Assembly: GCF_020514235.1 (NCBI RefSeq)
Contig: NZ_VTLB01000002.1
Span: 582,815-646,814 of the forward strand
Direction of reading: 5' to 3'
DNA length: 64,000 nt
DNA from: Synechococcus sp. MU1617
Lineage (GTDB): Bacteria > Cyanobacteriota > Cyanobacteriia > PCC-6307 > Cyanobiaceae
Positions within the stretch are counted from its first letter, which is position 1. Each line of letters opens with the position of its first letter. Under the pieces are notes generated by a model. It was not told the DNA's origin, did no database searches, and saw only the letters and a program-made list of their open reading frames with translations. Both the position numbers and the translations under genes were made by a program. Shown here one piece after another: positions 1 through 9,580 of the stretch.

Positions 1-789
1 CAGGTCAATGCCGTTGGCCACGGCGATCGCCATCTCGCGCAAGGTGCCGATGCCCATCAGGTATCGGGGCTTTTGTGTGGGGAGCAGGGGTGTGACATCC
101 CGCACGATGCGATGCATCTCCTCCACGGGCTCCCCGACGCTGACGCCACCGACGGCGATGCCCGGCAAATCAAATGAGGCGACGGCTGTCGCACTTTCCC
201 GTCGCAGATGCGGGAAACAACCGCCCTGAACGATGCCGAATAGCGCCTGATCCTCACGGGTGTGGGCGGTGACGCAGCGCTCGAGCCAGGCATGGGTGCG
301 GCGACAGGCATCGATGACGTCGTTCTCCGTCGCCGGATAGGGCGGGCATTGGTCGAAGGCCATGGCCACATCCGCCCCAAGGGCCATTTGGATTTGGGTG
401 GCATGTTCCGGGGTCATGTCGATGGTGCGTCCATCGCGAGGGTTTCGGAACACCACGCCACGGTCATCGATCTTGTTCAGGTCCCCCAGGCTGAACACCT
501 GAAAGCCGCCGGAGTCGGTGAGCATCGGGCCGTCCCAGCCCATGAACCGGTGCAGGCCTCCGGCCGCTGCCACGATCTCCTCGCCGGGCTGCAAATGCAG
601 GTGGTAGGTGTTCGAGAGCACCATCTGGGCCCCTGTGCGCCCCAGTTGTTCGGTGCTGATGCCCTTGACGGTGGCCAGGGTTCCCACCGGCATGAAGCGT
701 GGTGTGTGCACCGGCCCATGCGGGGTCTCAAAGGTGCCGCACCGTGCTGATGTGTTGGCGCAATGCGCGTTGATCTCGAAGCCGAACAC
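1..789 (-). CDS. tgt: Queuine/preQ1 tRNA-guanine transglycosylase, 5' part (cut by window edge)
   Basis: This enzyme exchanges the wobble guanine of GUN-anticodon tRNAs for a queuine precursor in the cytosol. The frame stays open to the window edge (263 codons seen), so the C-terminal third with the zinc site lies outside. Visible family marks are [10 protein letters not shown] near the start, [12 protein letters not shown], the substrate-binding stretch [31 protein letters not shown] and RYLMGIGT. I chose the GTG start because it gives the usual short N-terminus ([10 protein letters not shown]) and an in-frame stop lies nine codons upstream. It is divergent from cobS. A YhhQ-type precursor transporter near 48-49 kb fits the same pathway. 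Confidence 0.95.
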   Translation of the reverse strand, partial: MFGFEINAHCANTSARCGTFETPHGPVHTPRFMPVGTLATVKGISTEQLGRTGAQMVLSNTYHLHLQPGEEIVAAAGGLHRFMGWDGPMLTDSGGFQVFSLGDLNKIDDRGVVFRNPRDGRTIDMTPEHATQIQMALGADVAMAFDQCPPYPATENDVIDACRRTHAWLERCVTAHTREDQALFGIVQGGCFPHLRRESATAVASFDLPGIAVGGVSVGEPVEEMHRIVRDVTPLLPTQKPRYLMGIGTLREMAIAVANGIDL

Positions 790-818
790 GACTGATCCGC
801 CCCTGTAATGACCCTACG

Positions 819-1589
819 GTGAGGGCCGATTGCATCCATCGCGCCATTCCCAGGATCGTTCCCCCCTGGCTTTCTGATCTGGCGGGAGCCTGGATCTTCT
901 ACACAGTGCTGCCCGCATGGCCCTGGCCGCAGCCCTCGTTTCAGCGCATTGCCCGCTTCGCCCCCTGGATGGGGCTGCTGATCGGTGCGCTCCAGGGGGT
1001 GCTCTGGATCGGTTTGTCCAGGCTTGGTTGGCCTCTGGCTGCCTGTGCCCCCTGCGTGGTGGCTCTTGGCATCCAACTCAGTGGTGGGTTGCACCACGAC
1101 GGCTTAATCGACACGGCAGATGGCCTCGGGGCTCCAGCGGAGCGGCGGCTCGAGGCGATGGAGGACAGCCGGGTGGGCGCCAGTGGCGTGCTGGCTCTTG
1201 TGATGGTGCTGCTGTTGCAGGTTGGGGCCTTAATTCAGCTAGGGGGGCAGGCCCCGCTCGGGCTCTGCCTGGCTGCGTTCTGGGCTCGGGTGGCACCGCT
1301 CTGGGCCATGGCACGTTTCGACTACCTCCGCTCTGATGGAACTGCTGCGTTTCATCGCGATCACGGCAGGCCGCTCTGGGACGCCTTGCCCGCGTTGTTG
1401 GTGGTGGTTGTGTTGGCTGGTTTGGTGGGGCCCATGCCCCTTTTCCTGGGGGGCGTTGTGGCGATCCTTGTCGCCCAGACCCTCGGGCGACGCCTGGGTG
1501 GGCACACCGGTGACAGTTATGGAGCGGTGCTTGTGCTCACCGAGATGATCACGTTGTTGGGTTTGGCCTTGCTTCTGCCGGCCAGTTGA
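819..1589 (+). CDS. cobS: Adenosylcobinamide-GDP ribazoletransferase (cobalamin synthase)
   Basis: CobS joins alpha-ribazole to adenosylcobinamide-GDP in the last assembly steps of cobalamin-type cofactors, in the inner membrane. The 256-residue product is of family length, is very hydrophobic with several membrane segments, and carries the conserved acidic motif LHHDGLIDTADGLG near residue 92, followed by MEDSRVGASG. A GTG codon is used as start; the true start could lie some residues downstream, since the family core begins near WLSDLAGAWIFYTVLP. Its 3' end overlaps the convergent histidine kinase gene by about 40 bases. Confidence 0.93.
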   Translation: MRADCIHRAIPRIVPPWLSDLAGAWIFYTVLPAWPWPQPSFQRIARFAPWMGLLIGALQGVLWIGLSRLGWPLAACAPCVVALGIQLSGGLHHDGLIDTADGLGAPAERRLEAMEDSRVGASGVLALVMVLLLQVGALIQLGGQAPLGLCLAAFWARVAPLWAMARFDYLRSDGTAAFHRDHGRPLWDALPALLVVVVLAGLVGPMPLFLGGVVAILVAQTLGRRLGGHTGDSYGAVLVLTEMITLLGLALLLPAS

Positions 1590-2670
1590 GGACGAAGGCA
1601 TTGCCCTGAGTGGGCAGATCCGGAGCGATCGTGGCAGGCTCCACGCAGAGCGTGAGGTTGCGGCCCTGCTGCTCCGCCAGGGAGCGTGCAAGGGCGAGTC
1701 CAAGGCCGGTGCCCGCTCGGTCCTGTCCGGTGGACCCCCGCGCTCCCCGCTCGAAAATCAGGTCGCGCTCCTCCAGGGGGATCGGCGGCCCGTCGTCCCA
1801 GACGCAGAGCCCGTCGGGCAACAGACACAGGCCCACGATGCATCCCGCTGGGCTGTAGCGGAAGGCGTTTTCAAGGAGGTTGGCGACGATCTCTGCGATC
1901 GTTCCGTCCTGGGATGGCTGATGAATCCACTGGGGCCACAGGTCCGGACCCTGCCAGGGGCGGCCCTGCAGGCTTGCCGTCGCTTCCGCTCGCTCCAGCA
2001 GAGGCATCAGCAGCGTTTGCATGGTTGCCTCGCCTTCGGCAGGGCCGGGGGGCAGCAAGGTGGGGCCAAGGGACTCCTGTTGCGGGAGACGTTGCTGCCC
2101 GAGGCCATCGAGCACGTCGATGTACTGGCCGAGTTGGCGTTGCTCCGAGAGCATTCCCTCCACAAGTGCACGGTGGGAGCTGTCTGGTTCCAGCCGCCGC
2201 AGCAGCAGTTGGGCGTAGGTGCGCAGGGCCGCCAGTGGATTGCGCAACTGGTGCACAAGGGTGCGCAGTTGATCGTTTTGTTGGCTGAGTTCCTGGCGCA
2301 GTTGCAGGCATTCCAGGTCTCGCCCCAGGGCGTGACTGATCGCGGCAGCACTGCGCCGCATCCGTTGGTCCAGGGTCAGCGTCCAACTCCGTCGCGGATC
2401 CAGATCGGCGCGCAGTGCTCCCAGGATCAGGCCGGCATCCTGGAGGGGATACCAGCGCCGACTCTCGTGCGGCAGGCGCAGGTTCGGGTCTGCGTCGGCA
2501 GGGGGAAGAGATCGTTTATTGGCAGACCATTGCCGGATCAGCAGCAAGGGCGGGCCTTGCTGATTGGGTGGCGCACTGACGTACAGCCCCAGATGCTGAA
2601 TGCCTTCTTCTGCGATTAGATCAGCCAGCTGTTGATCGGTGAAATCGAAGAATCGATCGGTGAGCTGCAT
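1549..2670 (-). CDS. Soluble sensor histidine kinase (Hik2/CSK-like)
   Basis: This is a two-component sensor kinase without membrane segments, so it should sense a cytoplasmic signal. The N-terminal ~130 residues look like a small GAF-type sensory region. The phospho-acceptor His is residue 140 in LVHQLRNPLAALR. The ATP-binding part shows an N-box (EIVANLLENAFRYSP), a G1 box (VWDDGPPIP) and a G2 box (GTGLGLALA). An H-box of the type LRNPLxALR with a soluble N-terminus recalls cyanobacterial Hik2 and the chloroplast sensor kinase, which are linked to redox control of photosynthesis. That assignment is from memory of the motif and is tentative. No response regulator is adjacent. The 3' end overlaps cobS. 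Confidence 0.88.
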   Translation of the reverse strand: MQLTDRFFDFTDQQLADLIAEEGIQHLGLYVSAPPNQQGPPLLLIRQWSANKRSLPPADADPNLRLPHESRRWYPLQDAGLILGALRADLDPRRSWTLTLDQRMRRSAAAISHALGRDLECLQLRQELSQQNDQLRTLVHQLRNPLAALRTYAQLLLRRLEPDSSHRALVEGMLSEQRQLGQYIDVLDGLGQQRLPQQESLGPTLLPPGPAEGEATMQTLLMPLLERAEATASLQGRPWQGPDLWPQWIHQPSQDGTIAEIVANLLENAFRYSPAGCIVGLCLLPDGLCVWDDGPPIPLEERDLIFERGARGSTGQDRAGTGLGLALARSLAEQQGRNLTLCVEPATIAPDLPTQGNAFVLNWPAEARPNPTT

Positions 2671-3010
2671 CAGTTCCGGACGATCAATTCAGGTGCTTGG
2701 GCAAGCCTGCGCCAGGGGGACTTGAAAAATCTGGGAAAAGTCTTAAGATCCTCTTATCGACCGAGACGCTGTTCATCATGAACAGACGTCCGCCAGCCCT
2801 CACAAAGGTTGCAATTGCTTTGCGACCAAAGCTACAGCAGAGGTTGCAGTGTCCTCCGCTGGTTCCCGCTTGGGTGTTGGCGTCCTGCCGGTGATTGTGG
2901 TGTGTCTGCAATTGCCTTGACGCTCCCCTTGCGTCTGGCGTTTTCGCGCCGACGGCACCTGTTTGTTCTGACGATCCACCCCGTTCTTCCTTTCGTACCG
3001 GAGCCCTTCC
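2671..3010. other. Intergenic region between divergent genes
   Basis: This 340-base gap separates the histidine kinase gene (minus) from the DUF3155 gene (plus), so it must hold both promoters and probably a long leader. An A/T-rich patch at about 2723-2760 is the likeliest promoter area. I see no convincing coding frame, tRNA or strong hairpin. Confidence 0.5.
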
Positions 3011-3379
3011 ATGTCCAAGAAGCGCAAGCGCATTAGCCGTCGTCGTCTGGCAGGTCAGCGGGTCCTGGCCCATGTGCCAACCCATCACCTTGAGACCGGT
3101 GAGTACAAGCCTGTTACGGCCGCTCGCCGCTACATCGCAGAAGCGTCCATGGTGCCTCCGGCTCTGCTGAACGTGCGCCGCAACGAGCACACCACCGACC
3201 GTTTCTTCTGGGGTGAGAAGGGTCTGTTCAGTGCCCAATACGCCGAAGAGAACCACTTCCTCTTCCCGTCATTGCGCACGATTGTTGATTCCATCGGTGA
3301 AGACAAGCTCTTTGAAGGCCTCGAGCTTGGCGCTGATGATTGGGAGGAAATGGAGGAGTACGAATACGCCTTCGTTTGA
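3011..3379 (+). CDS. DUF3155 family protein
   Basis: This 122-residue soluble protein belongs to a family I know only from cyanobacteria and whose role is unknown. It opens with a very basic patch (KKRKRISRRRLAGQR) that could bind nucleic acid. The conserved core is KPVTAARRYIAE, then PALLNVRRNEHTTDRFFWGEKGLFSAQY and ENHFLFPSLRT. The C-terminus is strongly acidic (DDWEEMEEYEYAFV). The split into a basic head and an acidic tail is clear in the sequence; a nucleic-acid-linked function is inference. It stands alone between a divergent kinase and a convergent esterase. Confidence 0.88.
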   Translation: MSKKRKRISRRRLAGQRVLAHVPTHHLETGEYKPVTAARRYIAEASMVPPALLNVRRNEHTTDRFFWGEKGLFSAQYAEENHFLFPSLRTIVDSIGEDKLFEGLELGADDWEEMEEYEYAFV

Positions 3380-3952
3380 TCAGGCGTTCTCTAGAACACG
3401 TTCAATAAACAACAGGATCGGCTGCATCGTCTCATCAGGGATGGTGTGGCCGTTTTTGAATGGAAGCGTCTGACAGCGATCGGGCTGCAACTGCGAAGCG
3501 ATCGCTGGCATGGCCTGGAACGGCACCACCGGATCATCTGAACCATGCATCAGCAACACAGGGGGGTGTTGCTGGGGTGGAGCCCAGTTCGGGTGCGGAT
3601 AGCCGCTGCAGCTGATCAGCCCTGCGATGGGCAGGACGCAGCCGCTCTCCAAAGCCATGGCACCCCCCTGGGAAAAGCCGAAAACCACCGTCCGTTCGAG
3701 TCCAAGGCCTGAACTGTTCAGGCTCTGAAGTTGAGCCTTGAGGCGCTCAACGGCCGCGGGTACGGCGTCCCATTGGGCTGGGAATAGGCCATACCACTGG
3801 CGTCCTCCAGGTTGGTCGGGATGGAGTTCAGGGGCCTCAAGGCAAACCACATCAAGGGTTTTTGAGCACTCGCGCGCCAGGCGATCGCCCAGGGGCTTGA
3901 GATCCTCTCCATTGGCTCCCCAGCCGTGGAGCAGCACAAGCCGGCCATCCAT
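3380..3952 (-). CDS. Alpha/beta hydrolase, phospholipase/carboxylesterase type
   Basis: This is a 190-residue serine hydrolase of the small carboxylesterase/lysophospholipase group. The oxyanion region is LLHGWGANGEDL, the nucleophile is Ser94 in GFSQGG, the acid is in HGSDDPVVP (about residue 140) and the histidine is His169 in NGHTIP, so the catalytic triad is complete. There is no signal peptide, which suggests a cytosolic enzyme. The substrate cannot be read from the sequence. It converges on the DUF3155 gene, the two stop codons abutting, and is divergent from purH. Confidence 0.87.
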   Translation of the reverse strand: MDGRLVLLHGWGANGEDLKPLGDRLARECSKTLDVVCLEAPELHPDQPGGRQWYGLFPAQWDAVPAAVERLKAQLQSLNSSGLGLERTVVFGFSQGGAMALESGCVLPIAGLISCSGYPHPNWAPPQQHPPVLLMHGSDDPVVPFQAMPAIASQLQPDRCQTLPFKNGHTIPDETMQPILLFIERVLENA

Positions 3953-4008
3953 AGGTCATCAAGATCACTGCTGCGTAGGTTGGCTCACTACCCAGTCACG
4001 ACCCTTCG

Positions 4009-5571
4009 ATGGCTCCTGTCGCTCTGCTGAGTGTTTCCGATAAGTCCGGGCTGGTGCCCCTGGCGGAGGCCCTGCATCGGACCCATGGCTATCAGCTGCT
4101 CTCCAGTGGGGGCACGGCCAAGGTGCTCGAGCAGGCAGGTCTTCCAGTGACCCGTGTCTCAGAGCACACCGGGGCCCCAGAAATTCTTGGCGGTCGTGTG
4201 AAAACGCTCCATCCAAGGGTGCATGGCGGAATTTTGGCCAAGCGGGGTGACGCGTCCCACCAAGCCGATCTTGAGCAGCAGAACATTGCCCCCATCGATG
4301 TGGTGGTGGTCAACCTTTATCCCTTCCGCGAAACGATTGCTCGGCCTGACGTCACCTGGGATCAGGCGATCGAGAACATCGACATCGGTGGCCCCGCCAT
4401 GGTGCGGGCGGCTGCCAAAAATCATGCCGATGTGGCTGTGCTCACCAGCCCTGACCAATACGACCGTCTGTTGACCGCCATGGCGGAGACGGGCGGGAGT
4501 GTGCCTTCAGAGCTGCGGCGCCAACTCGCCCTTGAAGCGTTCCAGCACACCGCGTCGTACGACACCGCGATCAGCCGCTGGATGGCCGAGCAAAACGCCG
4601 CGGAAGACAGCCCTTGGTTGGAGGCGGTGCCATTGCGGCAGACCCTGCGGTACGGCGAAAATCCCCACCAAAAAGCGCGCTGGTTCAGCCATCCCAAACA
4701 GGGTTGGGGTGGTGCCATTCAGCTGCAGGGCAAGGAGCTGAGCACCAACAACCTTCTGGATCTCGAGGCGGCCCTCGCCACGGTGCGGGAGTTCGGCTAT
4801 GGAGTTGACGGCTCCGTGCCGGCGTTGCAACCTGCGGCCGTGGTCGTCAAGCACACCAATCCCTGTGGTGTGGCGATTGGAGCTTCGATTCCTGCAGCAC
4901 TAACGCGGGCCCTGGATGCCGATCGGGTGAGTGCCTTCGGCGGCATCATCGCCGTGAATGGTGTGGTGGAAGCCACGGCGGCCCGTGAGCTCACCAGCCT
5001 GTTCCTGGAGTGTGTCGTCGCACCGGGCTTCACTCCCGAGGCGCGGGAGGTGCTGGCGGCCAAAGCCAATCTGCGCCTGTTGGAGCTGGCTCCGCAGGCT
5101 ATTGATGCGGCCGGCCCCGATCACGTGCGGAGCATCCTTGGCGGTCTCCTGGTTCAGGATCTTGATGACCAGGTGATCACGCCGGCCGACTGGAGCGTGG
5201 CCAGCCAGCGGCCGCCAACACCGCAGGAGAAGCTGGACCTTGAATTTGCGTGGCGTCTGGTGCGTCATGTTCGCTCCAACGCCATCGTTGTGGCCAAGGA
5301 TGGGCAGAGCCTTGGCGTGGGTGCCGGGCAGATGAATCGCGTGGGCTCAGCCCGGATTGCCCTGGAGGCGGCAGGTGAGAAAGCCCAGGGAGCCGTTCTG
5401 GCCAGTGATGGATTTTTCCCGTTTGACGACACAGTGCGTCTGGCTGCCAGCCACGGCATCACCGCCGTGATTCATCCCGGAGGGAGCATGCGCGATGGCG
5501 ATTCGATCAAGGCCTGCGATGAGCTTGGCCTGGCGATGCAGCTCACGGGGCGCCGCCATTTTCTGCACTGA
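4009..5571 (+). CDS. purH: Bifunctional AICAR transformylase / IMP cyclohydrolase
   Basis: PurH carries out the last two steps of IMP synthesis: formyl transfer to AICAR and ring closure. The 520-residue length is typical. The N-terminal MGS-like cyclohydrolase domain shows [19 protein letters not shown] and [13 protein letters not shown]; the C-terminal transformylase domain shows [21 protein letters not shown] and the closing [16 protein letters not shown]. It is transcribed alone and is followed by a GC-rich hairpin. Confidence 0.97.
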   Translation: MAPVALLSVSDKSGLVPLAEALHRTHGYQLLSSGGTAKVLEQAGLPVTRVSEHTGAPEILGGRVKTLHPRVHGGILAKRGDASHQADLEQQNIAPIDVVVVNLYPFRETIARPDVTWDQAIENIDIGGPAMVRAAAKNHADVAVLTSPDQYDRLLTAMAETGGSVPSELRRQLALEAFQHTASYDTAISRWMAEQNAAEDSPWLEAVPLRQTLRYGENPHQKARWFSHPKQGWGGAIQLQGKELSTNNLLDLEAALATVREFGYGVDGSVPALQPAAVVVKHTNPCGVAIGASIPAALTRALDADRVSAFGGIIAVNGVVEATAARELTSLFLECVVAPGFTPEAREVLAAKANLRLLELAPQAIDAAGPDHVRSILGGLLVQDLDDQVITPADWSVASQRPPTPQEKLDLEFAWRLVRHVRSNAIVVAKDGQSLGVGAGQMNRVGSARIALEAAGEKAQGAVLASDGFFPFDDTVRLAASHGITAVIHPGGSMRDGDSIKACDELGLAMQLTGRRHFLH

Positions 5572-5578
5572 TGCTGGT

Positions 5579-5595
5579 GGGGGCCGCCGGCCCCC
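5579..5595 (+). terminator. GC-rich hairpin after purH
   Basis: A perfect 7-bp G+C stem (5579-5585 with 5589-5595) with a 3-base loop lies a few bases after the purH stop. It is not followed by a T run, so it may be a weak terminator or a transcript-end stabiliser. Confidence 0.35.
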
Positions 5596-5625
5596 TAGCC
5601 TCGCGACACTGAAGAGTCCCCTTCA

Positions 5626-6084
5626 ATGCTCGCCACCCTCCCCTTCAGCCTCAATTTCGCTCACCCCCTCGCGGAGTGGAGCCTGCTCGCCGTTGGTGGT
5701 TGGGCTCTGTACCTGGGGATCAAGGTCAAGAAAACTCGCACCGGCTCCCCAGAACAGCGCAAAGAGCTGGTGCCGAAGAAGTTCGCCCAGCGCCATTACC
5801 TCTGGGGCAGCATCCTGCTTGCTGTGATGACGCTCGGCACGCTGGGTGGCATGGCGGTCACCTATCTGAACAATGGCAAGTTGTTCGTCGGTCCGCACCT
5901 TTTGGTGGGTCTGGCGATGACCGGGATGATCGCCGTTGCCGCGTCGCTCTCACCCCTGATGCAGCGTGGGAATGTGATCGCGCGCAAGGCTCATGTGGGC
6001 CTGAACATGGGCATGCTCACGCTGTTCCTTTGGCAGGCCGTCAGCGGTATGGAGATCGTCAACAAGATCTGGACCAACCGCTGA
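5626..6084 (+). CDS. DUF4079 family membrane protein
   Basis: This 152-residue protein has about four membrane segments and matches my picture of the DUF4079 family of cyanobacteria and plastids, which recalls small haem-binding b561-like membrane proteins. Conserved-looking His residues lie at membrane borders (RHYLWG near residue 56, GPHLLVG near 89, KAHVGLNM near 122). Their placement fits haem or metal binding but this is inference. It sits downstream of purH with its own start and converges on the DUF1997 gene. Confidence 0.8.
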   Translation: MLATLPFSLNFAHPLAEWSLLAVGGWALYLGIKVKKTRTGSPEQRKELVPKKFAQRHYLWGSILLAVMTLGTLGGMAVTYLNNGKLFVGPHLLVGLAMTGMIAVAASLSPLMQRGNVIARKAHVGLNMGMLTLFLWQAVSGMEIVNKIWTNR

Positions 6085-6091
6085 AGAACCT

Positions 6092-6700
6092 TCAGAAGGC
6101 TGCCCGCTGACGGGGTGGGCAGCTCAGGCCATGGGCGGCATGGAAATCTTCCTGGACCTTCCAGGTGAGCCGTCGCGAAATCTGGCGGACAATCTGCTTG
6201 AGCAGATGATCACCACTGCTCTGGACCAACTGATCCGGGAGCATGGTGATCACCTTGGGCAAACGGATCCAGACCTTGAGATCCAGGTCCCATTGCACGG
6301 AGGTGTTCTCCTGTTCGGGGATGAGATGCATTCCCGCGCGGAAGTCGACGTCGTAGTGATGGCGCAGGGCGAGGGACTGTGGAACGGTCCGCATGGTTTC
6401 GATCCGGTAAATCCCTTCCTGTTGCGGCAGCAGTCGTAGAGCGATCGTGGGCTCCACTTCGAAGCCGAAGTTGCCGAACCGCCCCAGGGTCAGGCTGTAG
6501 GACTGCCGATCGATGGCCTCGACCTGCATCGGGCTGGCGCAACGTTCAAACCAGCTCTGATGGTTATCCAGGTAGCGAGCTACGACCGCTTGGGGCGCCA
6601 GCATCTGCATTGAATCCTCGAAGTGGCTGCTGTAGCAGCGCACCTGAGGGTCTGCACCGTGAAGCTGATTGTCGGTTTCAGTGGGCGACAAGACCGTCAC
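6092..6700 (-). CDS. DUF1997 family protein
   Basis: This 202-residue soluble protein belongs to DUF1997, found in cyanobacteria and plants with no fixed function that I know. The body has alternating short strands typical of a START/SRPBCC-like fold: VEAIDRQSYSLTLGRFGNFGFEVEP, then YRIETM and VDFRAGMHLIPE. The C-terminus is helical and basic. There is no signal peptide or membrane segment. It lies just after ispH on the same strand, about 60 bases apart, so the two may be cotranscribed. Confidence 0.8.
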   Translation of the reverse strand: MTVLSPTETDNQLHGADPQVRCYSSHFEDSMQMLAPQAVVARYLDNHQSWFERCASPMQVEAIDRQSYSLTLGRFGNFGFEVEPTIALRLLPQQEGIYRIETMRTVPQSLALRHHYDVDFRAGMHLIPEQENTSVQWDLDLKVWIRLPKVITMLPDQLVQSSGDHLLKQIVRQISRRLTWKVQEDFHAAHGLSCPPRQRAAF

Positions 6701-6761
6701 GGATGGGGAGCTGCCGGTGAAGGGCGGATTAAAGATGAACCAATGTAAAGCTCTCCGCGGT

Positions 6762-7961
6762 TCAGTTTTCGCTCAATTGCATCAGTTTTTCGATCACCTC
6801 TTCCACCGCTCGATCCGGAGTTGAGGCGCCGGAGGTGATTCCCACCCGCACGGGCCCCTCAGGCAGGAAATCGCCTTCACGACAGAGTTCCGCCGCCAGT
6901 GGTTTGTGCTCGATCGAATTGCTGCCGACGTCAATCCGCTCGGGCGTGTCGATGTGGAAGGAGCGAATGCCGCGGCTGACGGCAATTTCCTGCAGGTGGG
7001 TGGTGTTGGACGAGTTGAAACCACCGATCACCACCATCAGGTCCAGCGGTTCATCCACCAGGGAGAAGATGGCGTCCTGACGCTCCTGGGTGGCGTCGCA
7101 GATGGTGTTGAAGGCCAGGAAGTGGTCGTTGAGCTGGGTTGGACCGTATTTGCTCAACATCGTGCGTTCGAACAAGCGTCCGATTTCTTCCGTTTCGCTC
7201 TTCAGCATTGTGGTCTGGTTGGCCACGCCCAGACGTTCGAGGTCCCGATCGGGATCGAACCCTGGAGAGCACGCTTTGGCAAAGCGTTTGATGAACTCAT
7301 CGCGGTCACCTTTGCCGAGGATGTAATCGGCGACGTACTGGGCTTCCTCCAGATCGAGCACCACCAGATAGGTTCCGGCAAATGAGCTGGTGGCCAGTGT
7401 TTCCTCGTGCTTCACCTTGCCGTGAATGATCGAGCTGAAGGTGTGCTTTTTGTGTTTCTCCACGGTGTTCCACACCTTGGAGACCCAGGGACAGGTCGTA
7501 TCAACGATGTGGCAGCCCCGTTCATTTAGCAGCTGCATTTCCTGAACGGTGGCACCAAAGGCCGGCAGGATCACCACATCACCGGAGGTAACACCTGAGA
7601 AGTCCTTCACCCCCTGTTCGACAGGGATGAACTGCACATCCATCTCCCTGAGGTGATCGTTCACTGAGGGGTTGTGGATGATCTCGTTTGTGATCCAGAG
7701 ACGCTCGCTCGGGTAATGCCTGCGGGTCTCGTAGGCCATCGCCACGGCCCGTTCCACACCCCAACAGAACCCGAAGGCTTCCGCAAGCCGGACGTTGAGC
7801 CGGCCGTGTTCCAATCGGTAGCCGTTGTCCCGGATCGTGCCGATCAGGCCGCTCTGGTAAGCCTGCTCAAGGCTTTCCGCCACTTCCTCAGCGCGCCCGA
7901 AGCCTCGCCGGTTGTAACGCTCGGAATGGTGGAGGGAGCGCTTGAAGGCGTGGGTGTCCAT
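6762..7961 (-). CDS. ispH: 4-hydroxy-3-methylbut-2-enyl diphosphate reductase
   Basis: IspH is the last enzyme of the MEP pathway and makes IPP and DMAPP for carotenoids, chlorophyll side chains and quinones. The 399-residue length and N-terminal extension are typical of the cyanobacterial/plant type. The three [4Fe-4S] ligands are visible as Cys66 (GFCWGVERA), Cys157 (DTTCPWV) and Cys288 ([10 protein letters not shown]). Other family stretches are [17 protein letters not shown] and SGASTPD. It lies between amt1 and the DUF1997 gene on the same strand, separated from amt1 by a strong terminator. Confidence 0.97.
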   Translation of the reverse strand: MDTHAFKRSLHHSERYNRRGFGRAEEVAESLEQAYQSGLIGTIRDNGYRLEHGRLNVRLAEAFGFCWGVERAVAMAYETRRHYPSERLWITNEIIHNPSVNDHLREMDVQFIPVEQGVKDFSGVTSGDVVILPAFGATVQEMQLLNERGCHIVDTTCPWVSKVWNTVEKHKKHTFSSIIHGKVKHEETLATSSFAGTYLVVLDLEEAQYVADYILGKGDRDEFIKRFAKACSPGFDPDRDLERLGVANQTTMLKSETEEIGRLFERTMLSKYGPTQLNDHFLAFNTICDATQERQDAIFSLVDEPLDLMVVIGGFNSSNTTHLQEIAVSRGIRSFHIDTPERIDVGSNSIEHKPLAAELCREGDFLPEGPVRVGITSGASTPDRAVEEVIEKLMQLSEN

Positions 7962-8016
7962 GGAGGGCGCTGGAGTGGGGGAACTCTATGTGGCCTGAAG
8001 CAACACTTCAGGCAGT

Positions 8017-8042
8017 AAAAAAGCCCGGCCAGTTGGCCGGGC
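8017..8042 (-). terminator. Rho-independent terminator of amt1
   Basis: Reading the minus strand, an 8-bp perfect stem (8042-8035 with 8030-8023) with a 4-base loop is followed by six T residues. It lies 31 bases after the amt1 stop and should end that transcript before ispH. Confidence 0.9.
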
Positions 8043-8072
8043 TCGAAATCAACAGCTGAGTTCGGAATGGAA

Positions 8073-9545
8073 TCAGTTGTTGGTGGTGGAGAAACCGGCG
8101 TAGGCCTCCATGCCGTGTTCGCCGATGTCCAGACCTTCGGACTCTTCCTGTTCGGTGACGCGGATGCCACCGAAGAGGGAGCCGATGATCTGCCAGGCGA
8201 TGAAGCAGGTGACCACGGTCCAGATGGCGTAGGCAGCTGCCCCCAGGGCTTGGATGCCGAGCTGGTCGATACCGCCGCCGACCAGAAGGCCGAGACCGGA
8301 GCCGTCGCCCTGGACGTCGTAGCCCCAGAGACCGATCACGATCGTGCCCCACACGCCGCACACACCGTGCACGGAGAAGGCGCCGACCGGGTCGTCAATG
8401 CCTGCGGCATCGAGAGCTGCAACGGAGAAGACGACGATGATGCCGCCGACCAGACCAGCCACCCAGGAACCCGTCAGGGTGAGGTTGCCGCAACCGGCAG
8501 TCACGCTCACCAGGCCGGCCAGGATGCCGTTGATGATCATGGTGAGATCAGGCTTCTTGGATGTGATCGTGGAGATCACCGTGGCACCGATGGCACCGCC
8601 GGCTGCGCCGAGGGTGGTGGTGACGGCCACGTACGGAACCCACTGGTCCATGGCGAGCTGGGAGCCCGGGTTGAAGCCGTACCAGCCGATCCAGAGGATC
8701 AGAGCGCCAAGGGTGGCGATGGACATGTTGTGGCCAGGAATGGCCTGAACCTTGCCATCGACGTACTTGCCGATGCGGGGTCCGAGAAGCATGGCGCCGA
8801 CGAGGCCGGCCCAAGCGCCGACGGAGTGCACGATCGAGGATCCAGCAAAGTCGATGAATTCGACGCTGCCAACACTGTTGAGCCAGCCACCGTTCCATTC
8901 CCAGCTGCCAGCAACTGGGTAGATGAAGGCGGTGAGGACCAGGGCGAAGATCACGAATTCGCCGAACTTGATCCGTTCAGCGACAAGACCGGAAACGATC
9001 GTGGCTGCTGTTCCAGCGAAGGCCGCCTGGAACAGGAAATCAACTGTGGGAACCAGGCCGGCATCGCTGATGGTCTCAGCGGTGACGGTTGGATCGAAGA
9101 AGAGGCCTGAGAAATACAGCCAACCGTCGATGACGGAATCGCCGTACATGAAGGAGTAGCCCACAAACCAGTAAGCGGTTACCGCAAGGGCAAACACAAA
9201 CAGGTTTTTGGAAAGAATATTGACGGCATTCTTTTGCCGGCACATGCCTGCTTCGACCATGGCGAAGCCGGCATTCATGAAGATCACCAGGATGGTGGCG
9301 ACCAGAAGCCAGAGGTTGTTGGCCAGGAAAGCTGCGGAGAGCTCAGGCAGCTCTTCGGCTTTGGCCGACAGCGTGAAGATGCCAAGGCCCATGAGCGCCA
9401 GGGGCGCACAGGCGAGCCAGGTCATGGCGCGGTTAGAACTGAAGCCCCGGATGCTCTTTAGGAGCAGCATCGGGCCTTCCAGGAGGCTGGCCTCCTGAAG
9501 GGTTTTGCGCCGCTGTTGCGGTGGCGCGTGGAATGCAGTTGTCAT
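8073..9545 (-). CDS. amt1: Ammonium transporter
   Basis: This is an Amt/MEP/Rh channel that takes up ammonium across the inner membrane. It has an N-terminal hydrophobic stretch followed by about eleven membrane segments. Family marks include LVATILVIFMNAGFAMVE, FALVLTAFIYPVAGSWEW, IVHSVGAWAGLVGAM, the pore His region GHNMSIATLGALILWIGW, and DDPVGAFSVHGVCGVWGT with the second pore His. I chose the ATG that gives MTTAFHAPPQQRR; an upstream in-frame start at 9572 is possible. The Ala-Glu-Glu after residue ~60 could be a signal-cleavage site. NtcA-like sequences lie upstream, as expected for a nitrogen-regulated gene. Confidence 0.95.
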   Translation of the reverse strand: MTTAFHAPPQQRRKTLQEASLLEGPMLLLKSIRGFSSNRAMTWLACAPLALMGLGIFTLSAKAEELPELSAAFLANNLWLLVATILVIFMNAGFAMVEAGMCRQKNAVNILSKNLFVFALAVTAYWFVGYSFMYGDSVIDGWLYFSGLFFDPTVTAETISDAGLVPTVDFLFQAAFAGTAATIVSGLVAERIKFGEFVIFALVLTAFIYPVAGSWEWNGGWLNSVGSVEFIDFAGSSIVHSVGAWAGLVGAMLLGPRIGKYVDGKVQAIPGHNMSIATLGALILWIGWYGFNPGSQLAMDQWVPYVAVTTTLGAAGGAIGATVISTITSKKPDLTMIINGILAGLVSVTAGCGNLTLTGSWVAGLVGGIIVVFSVAALDAAGIDDPVGAFSVHGVCGVWGTIVIGLWGYDVQGDGSGLGLLVGGGIDQLGIQALGAAAYAIWTVVTCFIAWQIIGSLFGGIRVTEQEESEGLDIGEHGMEAYAGFSTTNN

Positions 9546-9580
9546 GAACGAGGGTGCAGAGCTGCGTGACACGCCCAGTT

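Noticed and set aside
2684..3256. 190-codon open frame on the minus strand between the kinase and DUF3155 genes
   Set aside because: Half of it is antisense to the DUF3155 gene and the remainder has no protein-like pattern.
8067..9110. 347-codon open frame opposite amt1
   Set aside because: Rich in Gly, Asp and His as the antisense of a membrane protein gene; no family features, and amt1 is certain.
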